A DNA stretch of 64,000 nt from Ceratobasidium sp. AG-K. Lineage: Eukaryota; Basidiomycota; Agaricomycetes; Cantharellales; Ceratobasidiaceae. The stretch covers positions 992,001 through 1,056,000 of the forward strand of contig JAWNGF010000008.1 in assembly GCA_037039685.1 (NCBI GenBank), written 5' to 3'. Position 1 is the first letter of the stretch; each line of letters opens with the position of its first letter. Shown here piece by piece: positions 22,403 to 37,926 of this stretch. Below the pieces are notes generated by a model. The model worked only from the letters and a program-made list of their open reading frames with translations. It did no database searches and was not told where the DNA came from. A program made the translations under genes and the position numbers.

Positions 22403-24170
22403 ATGGAATATTTGATTGATGACGCCATAAACGCACCGAATCATCGCCGCGAGCCACCTCAACCGTAGGAGCATATCTTAACAAGTAGATTTATTGATTT
22501 AATACCTAATCCTTTCTTAAGGCTCGGGGACGCAGTAAACTATTTTTCAGTCAGCGCAGCTACGCCTCCAGCGCCAACCGCAGATCCACATTTATCTGGT
22601 ATTGCCATACGAGTCAAGCTAGATAACCCACACTCGAATGCACCATTCCGTACTGGCGAACTCGTCAATGGACGCGTGCATATCTACGCGCCGCAGAGCA
22701 AGCAACTCAACATACCGAAACTCTCATTGAGAGTGTACTTTGAATCGCGGACGCTCTATTGGAGCCTTGAAGCAAAGCAAGTAGGAAAGCTGGAACAAAA
22801 GCTACAGAAACTTAAGGACGTCACAGCGGGGGAGTACGAAACTGTCATCAGGCATGAGGTTCACAGAGGCGTAGTTCCTTCTGGCTCATGACACTCTCAT
22901 GGGACCCTCGCTCCTCAGTCGACATAACTCTGGATCCCGCAGGAGAGGGCGAGCGCTCTGAATCATCTTTGCCATTTTCGTTCATTATTCCCGAAGGATG
23001 AACGTAACCGAGTACAGCGAATGCGAGGGCGCACCACGCGACCTTTGCCTCGTTGACCGATGTCCGCCCTCGACATTGCGCGACTGGCGCTTTGGGAGTG
23101 TTCAATGGGTTGTCGAGTGCAATCATGGACCTGGTACCAGGTGCACAGGGAGAAGAAGACGATGCGATGCTACGACGGCCGACTGAGAGCCAGGTGCTGA
23201 CCAGGCTGGTGCTTCCAGTAATGCCGTCACCGGAGGACGTGAGTCTCCTGAGGGATGAGCCTTTCTTTGGAAATGATCCGGTGCAAGATCGGTTTGGATC
23301 ACGGCTCCTAAGTGATGCAGAGATGGAGTCGGGAAAGAAAGCAACGATGGAAAGAATGAGGAGGAGAGGGGGCACATGGGAGATCTACTTTAAAGAGGTT
23401 AAGACACATAGTCTCAAGTATACAATGAGATCCGAGGTCAGTATTTTAATGCGTAGTATCACGACGAGATCTCACATATCACTAGCTCTATGTGCCAAAA
23501 GGCGCTCAAATAGCGACGGACGCCCCAGAGCTTCCCCTAGTACTATTTATCAAACATACAGGTACTCAGACCAGCAGCCTGAAAGCTTTGTTTCGCTCTA
23601 CCCCAAAGCACAAGCCAGTGTATCTCCGCCGGGCCTTGATCAACCTGTTGCGAACTAGCTCTACTCGAGGCGGAAAGGAGGTGAAGGCGCATACATACAA
23701 CTTTCCCATTCGTCAACGTGAGATTCTATTCGACGAATCCAACAACGCGTCCTCGTCTTCGTCGAAAGCTCCTTCTGGTCTACTTGTTCCGTCGGAAGAG
23801 GATGCCGATGCCCTCGAGCTGACCTGACCCTTGAGATGCAGTCACAAATCGAGCTTGCTCTCGCGCCTGACAAACTCTCTATACCTGCCAAGGACCTCAT
23901 ACCGAGCTTCCGCACTCCAAACTTCCAGCACGAGGTGGCTGATTTACCTTGCGAGGACTGCACTCACGCTATCGATTCCAATGGCAACAGTATCTTCTGA
24001 CCGTCTCTTTATGGTTCGTCGGCGATGACATCGAGAGGTTCGCGGCGCGTTTCCCTGTGCAAGTGGTGCCAAGTGACGAGAATCAGCTGCCGTCGTTTGA
24101 CGAGGCAGCGGGTGCCCAGCCGCCAATGTTTACTAATGACGGATCCTTGCCTCAGTACCAGGCAAACTAG
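22403..24170 (+). pseudogene. arrestin-like protein, array copy 3 (several frame breaks)
   Basis: It has the same four-exon plan as copy 2, starting at 22403 (MEYLIDDAINAPNHRREPPQ) and ending at 24170. Compared with copies 2 and 4 it has one-base losses near 22888 (before TLSWDP), near 22991 (in the IIPRRM segment) and near 23821 (after DALEL), plus one extra T near 23117 (VVE/CNHG). A frame-faithful reading stops after HRGVVPSGS. Exon 4 and the third intron are almost identical to those of copy 2, including ACCTTGCGAGGACTGCACTC within the intron. The third intron begins GAG|GTGGCT, a weaker donor than in copy 2. With at least four disruptions this is the best candidate for a true pseudogene, but all the changes are single bases. 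Confidence 0.65.
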
Positions 24171-25119
24171 CCAGAATTCTGTTGTAAATTCATAATGATT
24201 ATCCAAAGTCTTAGTGGTTCGATAATTCGACTAGATTATTGCTGGGATGGATCAGTCGCATTTGTGTATCTCAAGGTGTTACAGATTTCTTGGTTCCCGG
24301 TTGATGCACCTAATCAGATGCGATATACTGGATAAGCTACAACATAGGCCGTAAGATATAGGAAGCAGGTTGCTCTATCGACTGAAAAGCCTGTATAGAC
24401 ATGCTGATTCTGTTTGCTCGCTGGATCTGGACTGTAACAAACCTGTAAGGAATACCACGAATGAAAACAGTAATTTCAGCGTTGCGTCTCCAAGACTAGA
24501 CGCTGGAGTGCCCATCCTTTAGGTGCACAGCCACACAAGACTTCACGTCTGGACTGAATTCATAACTAGTGTTCTTCCATACACAGAGGTGCAGCGTTAC
24601 TGGTGTTCTACGCCATGGTTGTCAAATTTGAAGCTTGGACGTGTTGAACCTAGAATTCGGCTATTTCCACGCGGTTTGAGATGATATTTTTGGTGCTAGG
24701 CTCTTGGCCGTATACCGAGTTGAACCGCTGACAGTACATCTCCTCGACGTTCGTTGGAAGTCCGGTTCGGTGGATGGATATCAGTTGCCGGTCATTCAGC
24801 TCCGAACCGTGTGGGTGGGTCCTAAAGCGCTTCACGCATTTGACCAGTAGAGTGAGGACCTTCTCGCTCCAACATAGCTTAAGTAGGTGCAATACTGAAA
24901 GAGATACGATCGGCGCTGCTAGTCGCTCGGGCGTGGATTCAGTATTACGCAAGCAATTGTGGTTCCAGCAGCCGGTGCTGCGCCGAGGATTCTTTTGACA
25001 CCGGGGAAGTGCCTAGTATTTAACGTAAAGGCCAGTGGACAATCATCAAGCACCTTCCTTCAACTGATCCCCACCGACGTTCATACCCAGATTTCAAATC
25101 TTGGGTACGCATAAAGGCC
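24171..25119. other. intergenic between arrestin copies 3 and 4
   Basis: No gene is supported. A minus-strand frame at 24650-24952 is open for 100 codons but has no motif. Confidence 0.55.
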
Positions 25120-26934
25120 ATGGACATTGACGATGCCCTGGCGTACGGACCGAGCCTCCGCCGCGAGCCACCACAGCCGTAAGTCACCTGCTAAATGAGG
25201 AGAGTGGTTTGAATGACATGTAATCTACACGCAAAGGCTAGGAGAAGCTGTAAATCACTTTTCAGTCAGTGCAGCTACCCCTCCAGTGCCGACCGCAGAT
25301 CCACACCCGTCTGGCATTGCTATACGCATCAAAATCGATAACCCGCACCCGAATGCACCATTCCGCACCGGCGAGCTTGTCAGTGGGCGTGTGCATGTCT
25401 ATGCACCAGGCGTCAAAGAGCTCAACATCTCAAAGCTCTCACTGAGAGTATACTTTGAATCGCGGACGTTGTATTGGAGTCTTGAAGCAAAGCAAGTGGT
25501 CAAGTCGGAACAAAGGCTACAGAAACTTAAAGATCTTGCCGGAGGGGACTACGACAATGTAACAAGACACGAGGTCCACAGAGGTGTCGTGCCTCCTAGC
25601 TCATTGACACTCTCATGGGACCCTAGTTCCTCAGTCGACTTGACTTTGGAGTCTGGGGATGGTGAACACACCGAGACAGCTCTTCCTTTTTCGTTTTTCA
25701 TTCCTCGGAGGATGACCATAACCGAGTACAGCGAGCGGGAAGGTGCACCACGCGACCTTTGCCTCGTTGACCGATGCCCTCCCTCGACGTTACGCGACTC
25801 ACGATTCGGCAGCGTTCAATGGGTTATAGAGGCAATCATGGACCTGGTACCAAATGCCCAGGGAGAAGAGGACGACGCGATGCTACGGCTGCCGACTGAG
25901 AGCCAGGTGCTGACCAGGCTGGTGTTTCCCGTAATGCCATCGCCAGAGGACGTAGGTCTCCTGAGAGATGAGCCATTCTTTGGGAACGATCCAACTACCG
26001 ACGGTTTGGGATCGCGGCGCTTGAGTGAGGCGGAAGTCGAGTCGGGGAAGAAGGCAACGATGCAAAAGATGAGAGCAAGAGGAGGTTTATGGGAGGCCTA
26101 TGTCAAGGAACTCAGAACTCATAGTGCCAAGTATACAATTTCGTCCGAGGTAAAGTACATTAATCCGTGATATATTTCACCGGTCTTGAAATATTAGCAG
26201 CTCTACGCCCCTAAAGGCGCTCAAATAGTGACGGATGCATCACAGCTTCTACTAGTACTATTTCTAAAACATACCGGCACCCATTCCAGCAGCCTGAAAG
26301 CCTTATTTCGCTCTACCCCCAAACACAAGCCAGTCTACATTCGCCGCGCCTTGATCAACCTATTGCGAACCAGTTCGACTCGAGGCGGAAAGGAGGTTCG
26401 GGCGCATACATACAACTCCCCCATTCGTCAACAGGAGTACTTATTTGACGGATCGAGTAACGCGTCCTCGTCGTCATCAAAGGCCTCTGGTCTACTCGTT
26501 CCATCCGAGGAGAATGCTGACGCGCTCGAACTTGAATTAGCAGTCGACCTACAATCGCAGGCCAAGATGGTCCTCGCGCCCGAGAAGCTCTCCGTACCCG
26601 TCAAGGAGCTCACTCCGAGCTTCCGCACACCAAACTTTCAGCACGAGGCAAGTCGAGTCATCCTGGCCCATAGCTCCCATGTCGTGACTTACGATTATGA
26701 CAGTACCTTCTCACGGTTTCGTTGTGGTTCGTTGACGATGATGTGGAGAGATACGTGGCGCGATTTCCTCTGCAAATCGTGCCAAGCGACGAGAATCAGC
26801 TGCCCTCCTTTGAGGATGTGGTGGATGCCCAGCCACCATCGTTCGCGCAAGGTGACACATTACCTGATACAAGGAAATTTAGTGTAACGATCGTCATGTA
26901 TGCACAAAGTTCTAGGGTGCCTTGCTCACAATGA
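25120..26934 (+). CDS. arrestin-like protein, array copy 4 (intact)
   Basis: The only copy that reads through. Exons 25120-25178, 25237-26149, 26201-26647 and 26704-26934 total 1650 bases, exactly 549 codons plus stop. The N-terminus is MDIDDALAYGPSLRREPPQP. The core has IAIRIKIDNPHPNAPFRTGE, LVSGRVHVYAPG, ISKLSLRVYFESRTLYWSLE, LPFSFFIPRRMT, VQWVIEAIMDLVPNAQ and LTRLVFPVMPSPEDVGLLRD. These suggest an arrestin-type beta-sandwich. A second half, LYAPKGAQ to PSFRTPNFQHE and YLLTVSLWFVDDDVERYVA, would be a second beta-domain. The third intron (26648-26703) has a GC donor (GAG|GCAAGT) and ends CAG. The last 20 or so residues (DTRKFSVTIVMYAQSS) differ completely from the short tails of copies 2 and 3. 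No PPxY ligase-binding motif was noticed. Fold call moderate, gene call strong. Confidence 0.75.
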
Positions 26935-27109
26935 GGCAGATAAATAACACCAAATGGATGGGATATTGCTCGCACAAATATGCTGGGTTCCACAAATGCG
27001 TCTATTTCGACGAGGTATTAGATGTTGACACGTAAAACTACAACATACACCACAAAATTCAGAAAGCAATATCCAAGCACGCCCCACACCAACCAAGAAG
27101 CACCCGCAT

Positions 27110-30944
<3,835 letters not shown>

Positions 30945-31137
30945 GAGCCGTGGAGGTGGTGGCAGAAAGCAAACGCCAGTCTTAGTCAGCACTCCCAGTT
31001 GTTGTGCACCGAGGGAAATTGCAATGGGATCACGGCGTCTAACGGTTAAAGACTGACGCTTGGCAACGACCAGGCTCAGAACGAACTTCTCATCTCGTAC
31101 ATTCGACAAACTAGGCACTCGTTATTTTCTTATAGAC

Positions 31138-33932
31138 ATGTCGAAGCTCTTTAGTAGATTCAACAAAACCCCAAACTCCCAAGCGACACTCGCGTCGCCA
31201 CAGCATGGCAGCACCGAGTCGTTTCTGCGCACGGGCAGCATGGACTCGCCCCGTTCGCCCCGTTCTCCAGCCACCGCCGCTTCCCCCTCTCCCCTCCGCC
31301 CCCCCGCGCAGCCCAAGGTGATCCTGACGTCGGAAGCGTCCGATGCAGCGACCACACCGACCAGTCCAGGCTCGCTCCACCGCCAGTCGTCGATGGGCAC
31401 CTCGCTCGAAGACATTCCGCGCAAAGCCAGCCTGACAGCCGCCCAGCGCCAGGCATTCGCCGACCAGATCCAGCGCACCAAGTGGCGTCGCCGTCCCCGA
31501 TGACCTGCAAACACCGCGCGCCGCGGCTTCTCCCCCGCGCGAGACGCCCACCACCAACGGATCGAGTACAAAAGTCAATGGGTCCACAACCGAGCTCAAA
31601 CAAACTCTGCAGCCGCTGCAAGACTCGCCAATCATCCGCAAACAGACGTCTGCGGCAAGTCTATCCGCTCCACCTGCCTCGCGGTCCAGGCGTGGGTCTG
31701 TTGCGTCGAGCGACGCTGGAAGTACGCGCGTCGTAACAACGCCCAAATGGCCAACGCTAGTGCTTCGCCTCTGCCCCTTGTCGAGTCCCCCACGTCTGAA
31801 AAGCCGCTGTACGCCTCGCCCCGCAGCAGCCTCGATGGACACGGCCCTCGCTCGCCTACTCGGTCCGTGGGCAAGGCCAAACCCAAGAGCCGTTCGACGT
31901 GGCGTAATCGTGGTAATTCGGGAGGAGGTGGGATTGCTGGGGCCTTGGCACAGTCCGGCATGAGCCTCGCTCATCCCATCAACCCCGGTCTCACCGCACC
32001 TCCTCCACCCGTCCCCACCAAACAACCCACCCGGGGTGCCTCGATCCTCCCCCGCTCCCCATCCGAGACCTCGGTCAACTATACGGGCGGCGGGGGACTG
32101 AGCAAGACCACATCCCGCGTCTCACGTGGGTCCAAGTCCCGCGGCAACGAATCCAGCGACTCGGACGCCTACGACTCGGAAGACGCACTCAGCTTTGGCC
32201 CCGACGAGATCCCCATCACTGGCTTTGCCGTCGCCAGCTCAAAGCGCAACGCAGAATTCCACGAGCTGTTCCCCAACGTCCCTGAATCCGATTACTTGAT
32301 CGAGGGTAAGTCGCCGGTCCGAGCCTCGTGTTTGGGTGCTGACGAGCGCAGACTATGGGTGTGCCCTCCAGCGCGAAATCCTCGTCCAAGGCAGGCTTTA
32401 TATCTCCGAGAGCCACCTGTGCTTCAACGCGAACATCTTTGGATGGGTCACCAACGTAAGATATGTCGCATATTCACGTAAGCCTCGTGCTCACCTTGCC
32501 TAGTTTATCATTCCGGTCAGCGAAGTCACCGGCCTCGAGAAGAAGATGACCGCATTTGTCATCCGAATGCTATCCAGATTTGCACGCCGACCGTCAAGTA
32601 CACGTTTGCGTCCTTCCTCTCGCGTGACACCACGTACGATGTGATTAACAACATCTGGCGTATTGCGCATCCTCAGGCGGGTGCATCGTGTGTGGAGCTC
32701 GGTGCGGGCGACGGTACTGCGGTAGTGGCCAATGGAGCGGCGAGCACCGCACATCGTCCGACCCAGTGTGCGTGCAGCAAAGAGGGCAAGCATTACGACA
32801 CTGTGGTCATGGACACCGTCCTTCCTGGCACGCCGGAAAAGATTTACAACCTAATGTTCGCGAGCGGGTTCGTCAAGGAGTTCATGGCGGGCGAGCAAAA
32901 GCTTATGGGCAAGTTGATTGCTCTCCCAGTGGCTTTTTTCTCATTCGTCTACAGAAATTCAAATCTCCGATTGGCACCCCGAGCAATCTGGCTCGCAGCT
33001 CCTGACCCGTAACATGTCGTACATCAAGCCGCTCTCGGGTAGCATCGGTCCCAAACAGACCAAGTGCGAGCTCAAGGACGAGACGCTCCACGTCGATTTC
33101 GACGACTATGTTTCAACCATCACCACCACCCGCACCCCAGAGGTCCCAAGCGGAAATGTCTTTTCGGTCAAGACGCGGACATGTATCATGTGGGCCGGCG
33201 CAGCCACCTCGCGACTCGTCGTCTCAACCACCGTTGAATGGACCGGTCGGAGCTTTATCAGATGTAAGTTCACCTTGTTCGCTTCCTCCGCCTACTAACC
33301 TGTCCGCAGCTATTATCGACAAGAGCGCGATCGACGGCCAAAAACAATACCACGCCGACCTCGAAAAGGCCATGCGGAGCTACATTGCCGCCCACCGCAC
33401 CGAATTCGTCCCCGACGACGTCGCTGAAGACCCCGCGGAAGAAGCCCTCGCCGACACGACCATCTCCCCCGAAACCGCCCCCTCCAAATCCGATCGGGCG
33501 CGCGAAACCGAGCTCCGAGGGCTCCAGTGGATCCTCGATACGTTTACCGGGGCGTCCAACGTCGCCAAGGATGCATTCTGGGGCGCGGTGGACCTTATTG
33601 GGGATTTGGTCGCTGATATGCCGGGTATGGCGTTGTTGGGTGCGTTGATCGCGCTGTTGGTGGTCACGAATATCTGGACCGTGTTGAGTTTGCGGGATGC
33701 GAGGAGGTTGCGGGTCGAGGTGCAACGTGCGTATGCGCCTAGTGCGCCGGATACGAGCGAGGTGCTTAGGGTGTTGTTGGAGGAGGTCGTTCGGGGACGG
33801 AGGGCTCAGGAGCAGGTCACGGTACCAGTGGAGAGCGACCCTCGCTCCGAGGCTGCTGCGCTTAAACAGTCGATTGATGCGATCGAGGCGAGGGTCCAGA
33901 GGCTGAAGCAGTCCCTGGCCGAGCTAGACTAA
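31138..33932 (+). CDS. GRAM and VASt domain protein, Lam/Ysp2 (Aster-like) sterol transporter
   Basis: Lam-type proteins sit in the ER membrane at contact sites and carry sterol to the plasma membrane. The N-terminal 350 residues are Ser/Pro-rich and probably disordered. The GRAM domain reads CALQREILVQGRLYISESHL, FNANIFGWVTN, IIPVSEVTGLEKKMTAFVI and YTFASFLSRDTTYDVINNIW. The VASt (StART-like) domain reads DTVLPGTPEKIYNLMFASGF, WHPEQSGSQLLTRNMSYIKP, TKCELKDETLHVDFDDYVST and LVVSTTVEWTGRSFIR. A C-terminal hydrophobic span (MALLGALIALLVVTNIWTVL) is the expected ER anchor, followed by a coiled coil. Introns are at 32306-32351, 32456-32503, around 32910-32955, and around 33264-33309. Three one-base frame changes are needed: at about 31483, at about 31740 (compensating), and at about 32563 in the GRAM domain, where VIPNAIQI needs one more C. 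Confidence 0.82.
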
Positions 33933-34718
33933 TTTTCTTGGGTAACGATTTCGGGTTAGTGTCCATATGAGCAAAAAAGGATATAGAGGGATTTAATGTG
34001 CCATGGACACTCTAACTTTCTTGGGTTCACTGCTGTCTGGCTTTTTGAAGTATATAGAATTTTTTTAGGTGATACCACATGTCCATTGGGAATACAAAGC
34101 TGTGCGAGCAGAACTGTGTGGTGTGTGAGACTGGATGCGTACAGCATTAAAAAAAAAAATACTTACGAAATGAAAATTTACATTGGCTGGGATGGGAGCT
34201 GCGTTGGCAAAATGCCGAAACGCTTTTTGATTGTGACACGATGCCTTGCAAACTTGTCGTCCGGCGAGAATCGAGCTAAACGGGCAGTGTGGCGCGGTTA
34301 GTCGAGCCTCGTTGCCCGTACTAGTAGCGGTGCGTACCAGGATGCGCCGACTTGGTGATCTTGCCGCCCGGAGTTACTTTCTACAATCTCATGTCAGAGC
34401 TAGTGAATCGACGGCCGTTTATGCGTACCTTGAGAGTATACACCCTCTTGCCATCCTCGTCGAGCGTGTACATGAGATGCATCGTCGTCGTCGGCTTGAA
34501 ATTTCGCAGCGCCGATTAGTCAGCTTGTTTGTTCATCCGCCGGAACCGGCGGTCGAACACAACCACGTTGTCCCGCTTTTTGTATTCAGCACTAAATCAC
34601 CCCTGGTCTCCAACGTTTTGGCTCTACTCTCTTTGTGGCTCGAACTGGTACCGCCAGTGGCGCCTCGTCATGGATATAAACTTGGAACATCAAGATGGCA
34701 CTGCTCTTGTTCCCCTCT
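33933..34718. other. intergenic, no gene recognised
   Basis: 3' flank of the GRAM-VASt gene and upstream region of the methyltransferase gene. It has an A9-10 run near 34148. No coding motif was seen in the short frames at 34246-34755. Confidence 0.5.
34675..34680 (+). promoter_or_regulatory. possible TATA box of the methyltransferase gene
   Basis: TATAAA occurs 39 bp upstream of the ATG at 34719 and 15 bp upstream of an earlier in-frame ATG at 34695. If it is functional, transcription would start near or after 34700, which favours 34719 as the start codon. Confidence 0.35.
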
Positions 34719-36371
34719 ATGGACCCGAGTAACCCGTGGTGTAAATACATTCTAGATGAACCGACCGAGGCTTATCTCAATGGCCATCCATGGCCCGACA
34801 GCGCCGGCACCAATACGGGCACTTCGAACACGACGCCCTCGATGACGCTGGACGAGTACACCGAGACCCTCACTTCGCTCACTGGGACCGACGATGACGG
34901 CCGTGTGTCCCCCGCTCCCTCGGTCTACTCACTCACCCCTAGTCTTCGCGACCAGAGTTTTCGACACGCCCACGGACGGAGTATTAATGCGCATAGTGAC
35001 GTCTACTCGTTGCCGGCCGACGAAGAAGAGGTTCAGCGACTGTGTAAGTGGACGTCGCAGGTGGCGTCGCGTACTGACCATTTGTAGACAAACAACATCG
35101 GATCTTTTATTTAATGGGGAACGATCATTATTATGGCATGTACGAGACGGTCAAAGAGGTCCTGGCGCCAACTCGGGAGCGGGAACGACGGGTGTTGGAT
35201 CTTGGGTACGTGGTTTGGTCTGAAAGGCGGGTTGAAAACTGAGTTACGGTGCAGGTGTGGACCTGGTGCATGGTAATTCGCCGAGTACTCGGTCTGGGCA
35301 CGTACTGAGCGGCCTGAATAGGACGATTCAATGTGCGCTCGACTTTCCTCAAGTCGATGTCTTGGGTGTTGATCTCGCCCCCACGAGTGCCATGTACGTC
35401 TATTGTGTCTGTTTGTGCAGCGTCTAACGTGTCCCAGTGCCCCACCACCCAACTGTCACTTTGAAATTGACGACCTGAACCTGGGACTCGAGCATTTTGC
35501 TGGGCCGACCTTTGATATTGTCCATGCCCGTACGTGCATACACCTCATACCTCTACATGTTATGCTAACCACGACCACCTTACTAGGATTATTAAACTCG
35601 GGCGTCAAGGACTATGCAGGGCTACTGGACCAGGTGTCTCGCTGCCTCCGTCCAGGAGGGCTCGTCATTTTTGCCGAATATGATTTTAGAATCTGGACTG
35701 AAGACAAACGGCTATTGATTCCTCCCAACTTTTATACCCCGCTCCCGTCTCAGGGAAGGCCCTCACTTGCGTCCTCTTCTAGCTCTGGAAGATCTAGCGC
35801 GGGCAGTAGCAAGATACCGACAACGGCAACCAAGTGGGCTGTACCAACTTGGATGGCGACCTTGAGTAAGTGTATTAGAGCCAAGGGTGGGAACATTGAT
35901 GCCGCGATGGTAAGTAATTCTTGGCGATCGGGTCAACTAACGTTGAAATTGTAAACCGGGTAGTTGATGAAGACTTGGATGAAGGAACATCGGAATTTAG
36001 AAGATGTTCGTTGCGTTGATCAATGGGCGCCACTTGGACCATGGATACCCAGACACCCTGGTATGATCATACAGATGGCCTGAGGATTCTAGTTGAATTA
36101 TCCTTGGTAGATGCCTGGAGTACGCATCCAAACTTTCGACCCGCAGCGGAATTGTCCCGGGATAATCTGATTGTGAGTGTGTTCTTGTCGTGTCTACTGC
36201 CCGCTGAGCCACTTGTAGTACCTTATGCGTGGGGCACGTCCATTGCTCTACGAGTGGTTCACTACAGAAGAAGTGGCCGCATTAGAAGATGCTGCTGCGT
36301 GTGAAGTGCGCGCTGCGGCCAATCCAATGTATATACGCATGTTGATCTCAACAGCGCGGAAAAAGTTATAG
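34719..36371 (+). CDS. class I SAM-dependent methyltransferase
   Basis: The start is set at 34719 (MDPSNPWCKYILDEP); 34695 is in frame and possible. The first exon, ending at 35043, encodes a Ser/Thr-rich N-terminus with SPAPSVYSLTPSLRD. The next exons give YKQHRIFYLMGNDHYYG and the SAM-binding motif I VLDLGCGPGAWTIQ (the glycine loop is split by two introns near 35208-35330), then VDVLGVDLAPTSA (acidic residue after strand 2), FDIVHARLLNSGVKDYAGLL, and CLRPGGLVIFAEYDFRIW. The last exon ends in ARPLLYEWFTTEEVAALEDA and RMLISTARKKL at 36371. The layout resembles fungal LaeA/TAM-like methyltransferases, but the acceptor is not evident. Near 36060-36085, after QWAPLGPWIPRHPG, the frame must change and the only candidate intron is about 32 bp, so a one-base discrepancy is likely. 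Confidence 0.72.
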
Positions 36372-36580
36372 AACTGTCGTATCCTAGATATTATTATCTT
36401 GTATAATAGTGCCTGTAATGTAGTAAGTGTAATTGCGGCGCTTATTCTCGTTTCGGCAATGGCGTAACTTGTTAGCCGAACCGGTCGCCTTCCCCACATA
36501 AATACTCGACCACCCCACCGTTTGGCTACCCCATCCTCCACTCCCCGAAAAGCACGTATCGTTGCGTCAGCCGAATCATC

Positions 36581-37766
36581 ATGTCCCAACACGCCCAGGT
36601 TGACCTCTCCATCTCCAAAATCTTCAATGTCAAGGACAAGATCGCGCTCGTTTCTGGAGGCGGCTCGGGGATTGGGTTTATGATTGCGAGTTCGCTCGTG
36701 CAGAATGGTGCCAAGGTTTACATTGCCTCCAGGAAAGAGAAGCAACTTCAGGAGGTGGGTATTCAGATTGAATTCGACACTTGACGGGTTCGTTAATCTC
36801 GCACGTTACCCAGGCGCAAAAGGCTTTGAACGAGAAAGGGCCTGGACGGTGCGAGTACATTGTAGCTGACCTTGGCGTGAGTAGCGTTCTCTTTATCTAT
36901 CTGCAAGGAGTTTGACATTCAGCTTGTAGTCCAAAGCCGGCTGTGACGCGTTGTGCGACTCGTTCAAACAACGCGAGTCGAAGCTACACATCCTGGTCAA
37001 TAACAGCGGAGCTACCTGGGGTGCTCCATGGAACGACTTTCCGTAAGCATATACGCGTATGTTGCCTCGAACATGAACTCACCAAAATAATTTTCCTAGG
37101 GAAAAGGAAGGCTGGGATCGAGTAATGAGCTTGAACGTCAAAAGCTTGTTTTACAGTACGTGATGTGATCGAAACGTGATAATATTCTAACTGGAGTCTG
37201 CACAGTGACCTCTGGACTTTCCGATCTTCTGGAAAAGGATGCCACCGCGACTGATCCTGGACGTGTGGTTAATATTTCTAGCGTCGCTGGCAAGGACACT
37301 ATTGCGCATGATACGGGCCTGGCAAACAAAGGCCAAGGGCTTTGGAGTTGTACGTTTGGACGCCACTACATTTTTGGACGAGCGACTTACTTTGGGATTG
37401 ATCTCTACAGACAATACAAGCAAGGCCGCTGTTAATCATTTGACAAGCACAATGGCCGTCACGCTTGCCCCCAAATTCATCACGTATGGTCTGCTTCCTT
37501 CTTTACATAGTGATATGACTAATTTGGTTCCTAGTGTGAACGCAATCCTTCCAGGAGTGTATCCGTCTAAAATGACTGCGTTTGGATTCTCGAAGGCGGC
37601 CGATGCATTGGCCAAGTCCCACCCTATGGGTCGCGTTGGTGCTCCAACCGACATGGCAGGCTTGTTCCTATTTCTTGTCTCCCCAGGCGGCGCACATATC
37701 ACAGGTGCACATATTGAGACCGATGGAGGTTCCCGAATTAGTGGCCGTGGATACAGCAAGCTTTGA
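36581..37766 (+). CDS. short-chain dehydrogenase/reductase (SDR)
   Basis: A Rossmann-fold NAD(P)-dependent oxidoreductase split by about six short introns. The cofactor loop is KIALVSGGGSGIGFMIASSL (GxxxGxG). Next come the basic IASRKEK after strand 2, suggesting NADP preference, HILVNNSGATWGAPW (the NNAG equivalent), VVNISSVAGKD with the catalytic Ser, and YNTSKAAVNHLTSTMA with catalytic Tyr and Lys. The Tyr codon itself is split by the intron that ends at 37410. The C-terminus has VNAILPGVYPSKMT and GAHITGAHIETDGGSRIS. It resembles the RhlG-like 3-oxoacyl-reductase group common in fungi. The substrate is unknown. It starts 209 bp after the methyltransferase gene on the same strand. Confidence 0.82.
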
Positions 37767-37926
37767 ATATAGCATTATAAATATATTGTAATGTAATGTA
37801 TTTCCGAGAATGGGTACAGTTGGTACAAATAAACATCGAAGGCTGTCGATCGGCGCTTGGACCCAACGTCATCTTGACTAGCCGACGCATAAAGAAGGGC
37901 CCTTTCCTCATATTTTGGCCCTCAAA

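Noticed and set aside
31111..32025. Minus-strand open frame of 304 codons
   Set aside because: It is antisense to the Ser/Pro-rich N-terminus of the GRAM-VASt gene. Its Gly/Arg/Ala-rich composition is what a GC-rich Ser/Pro coding strand gives in reverse.
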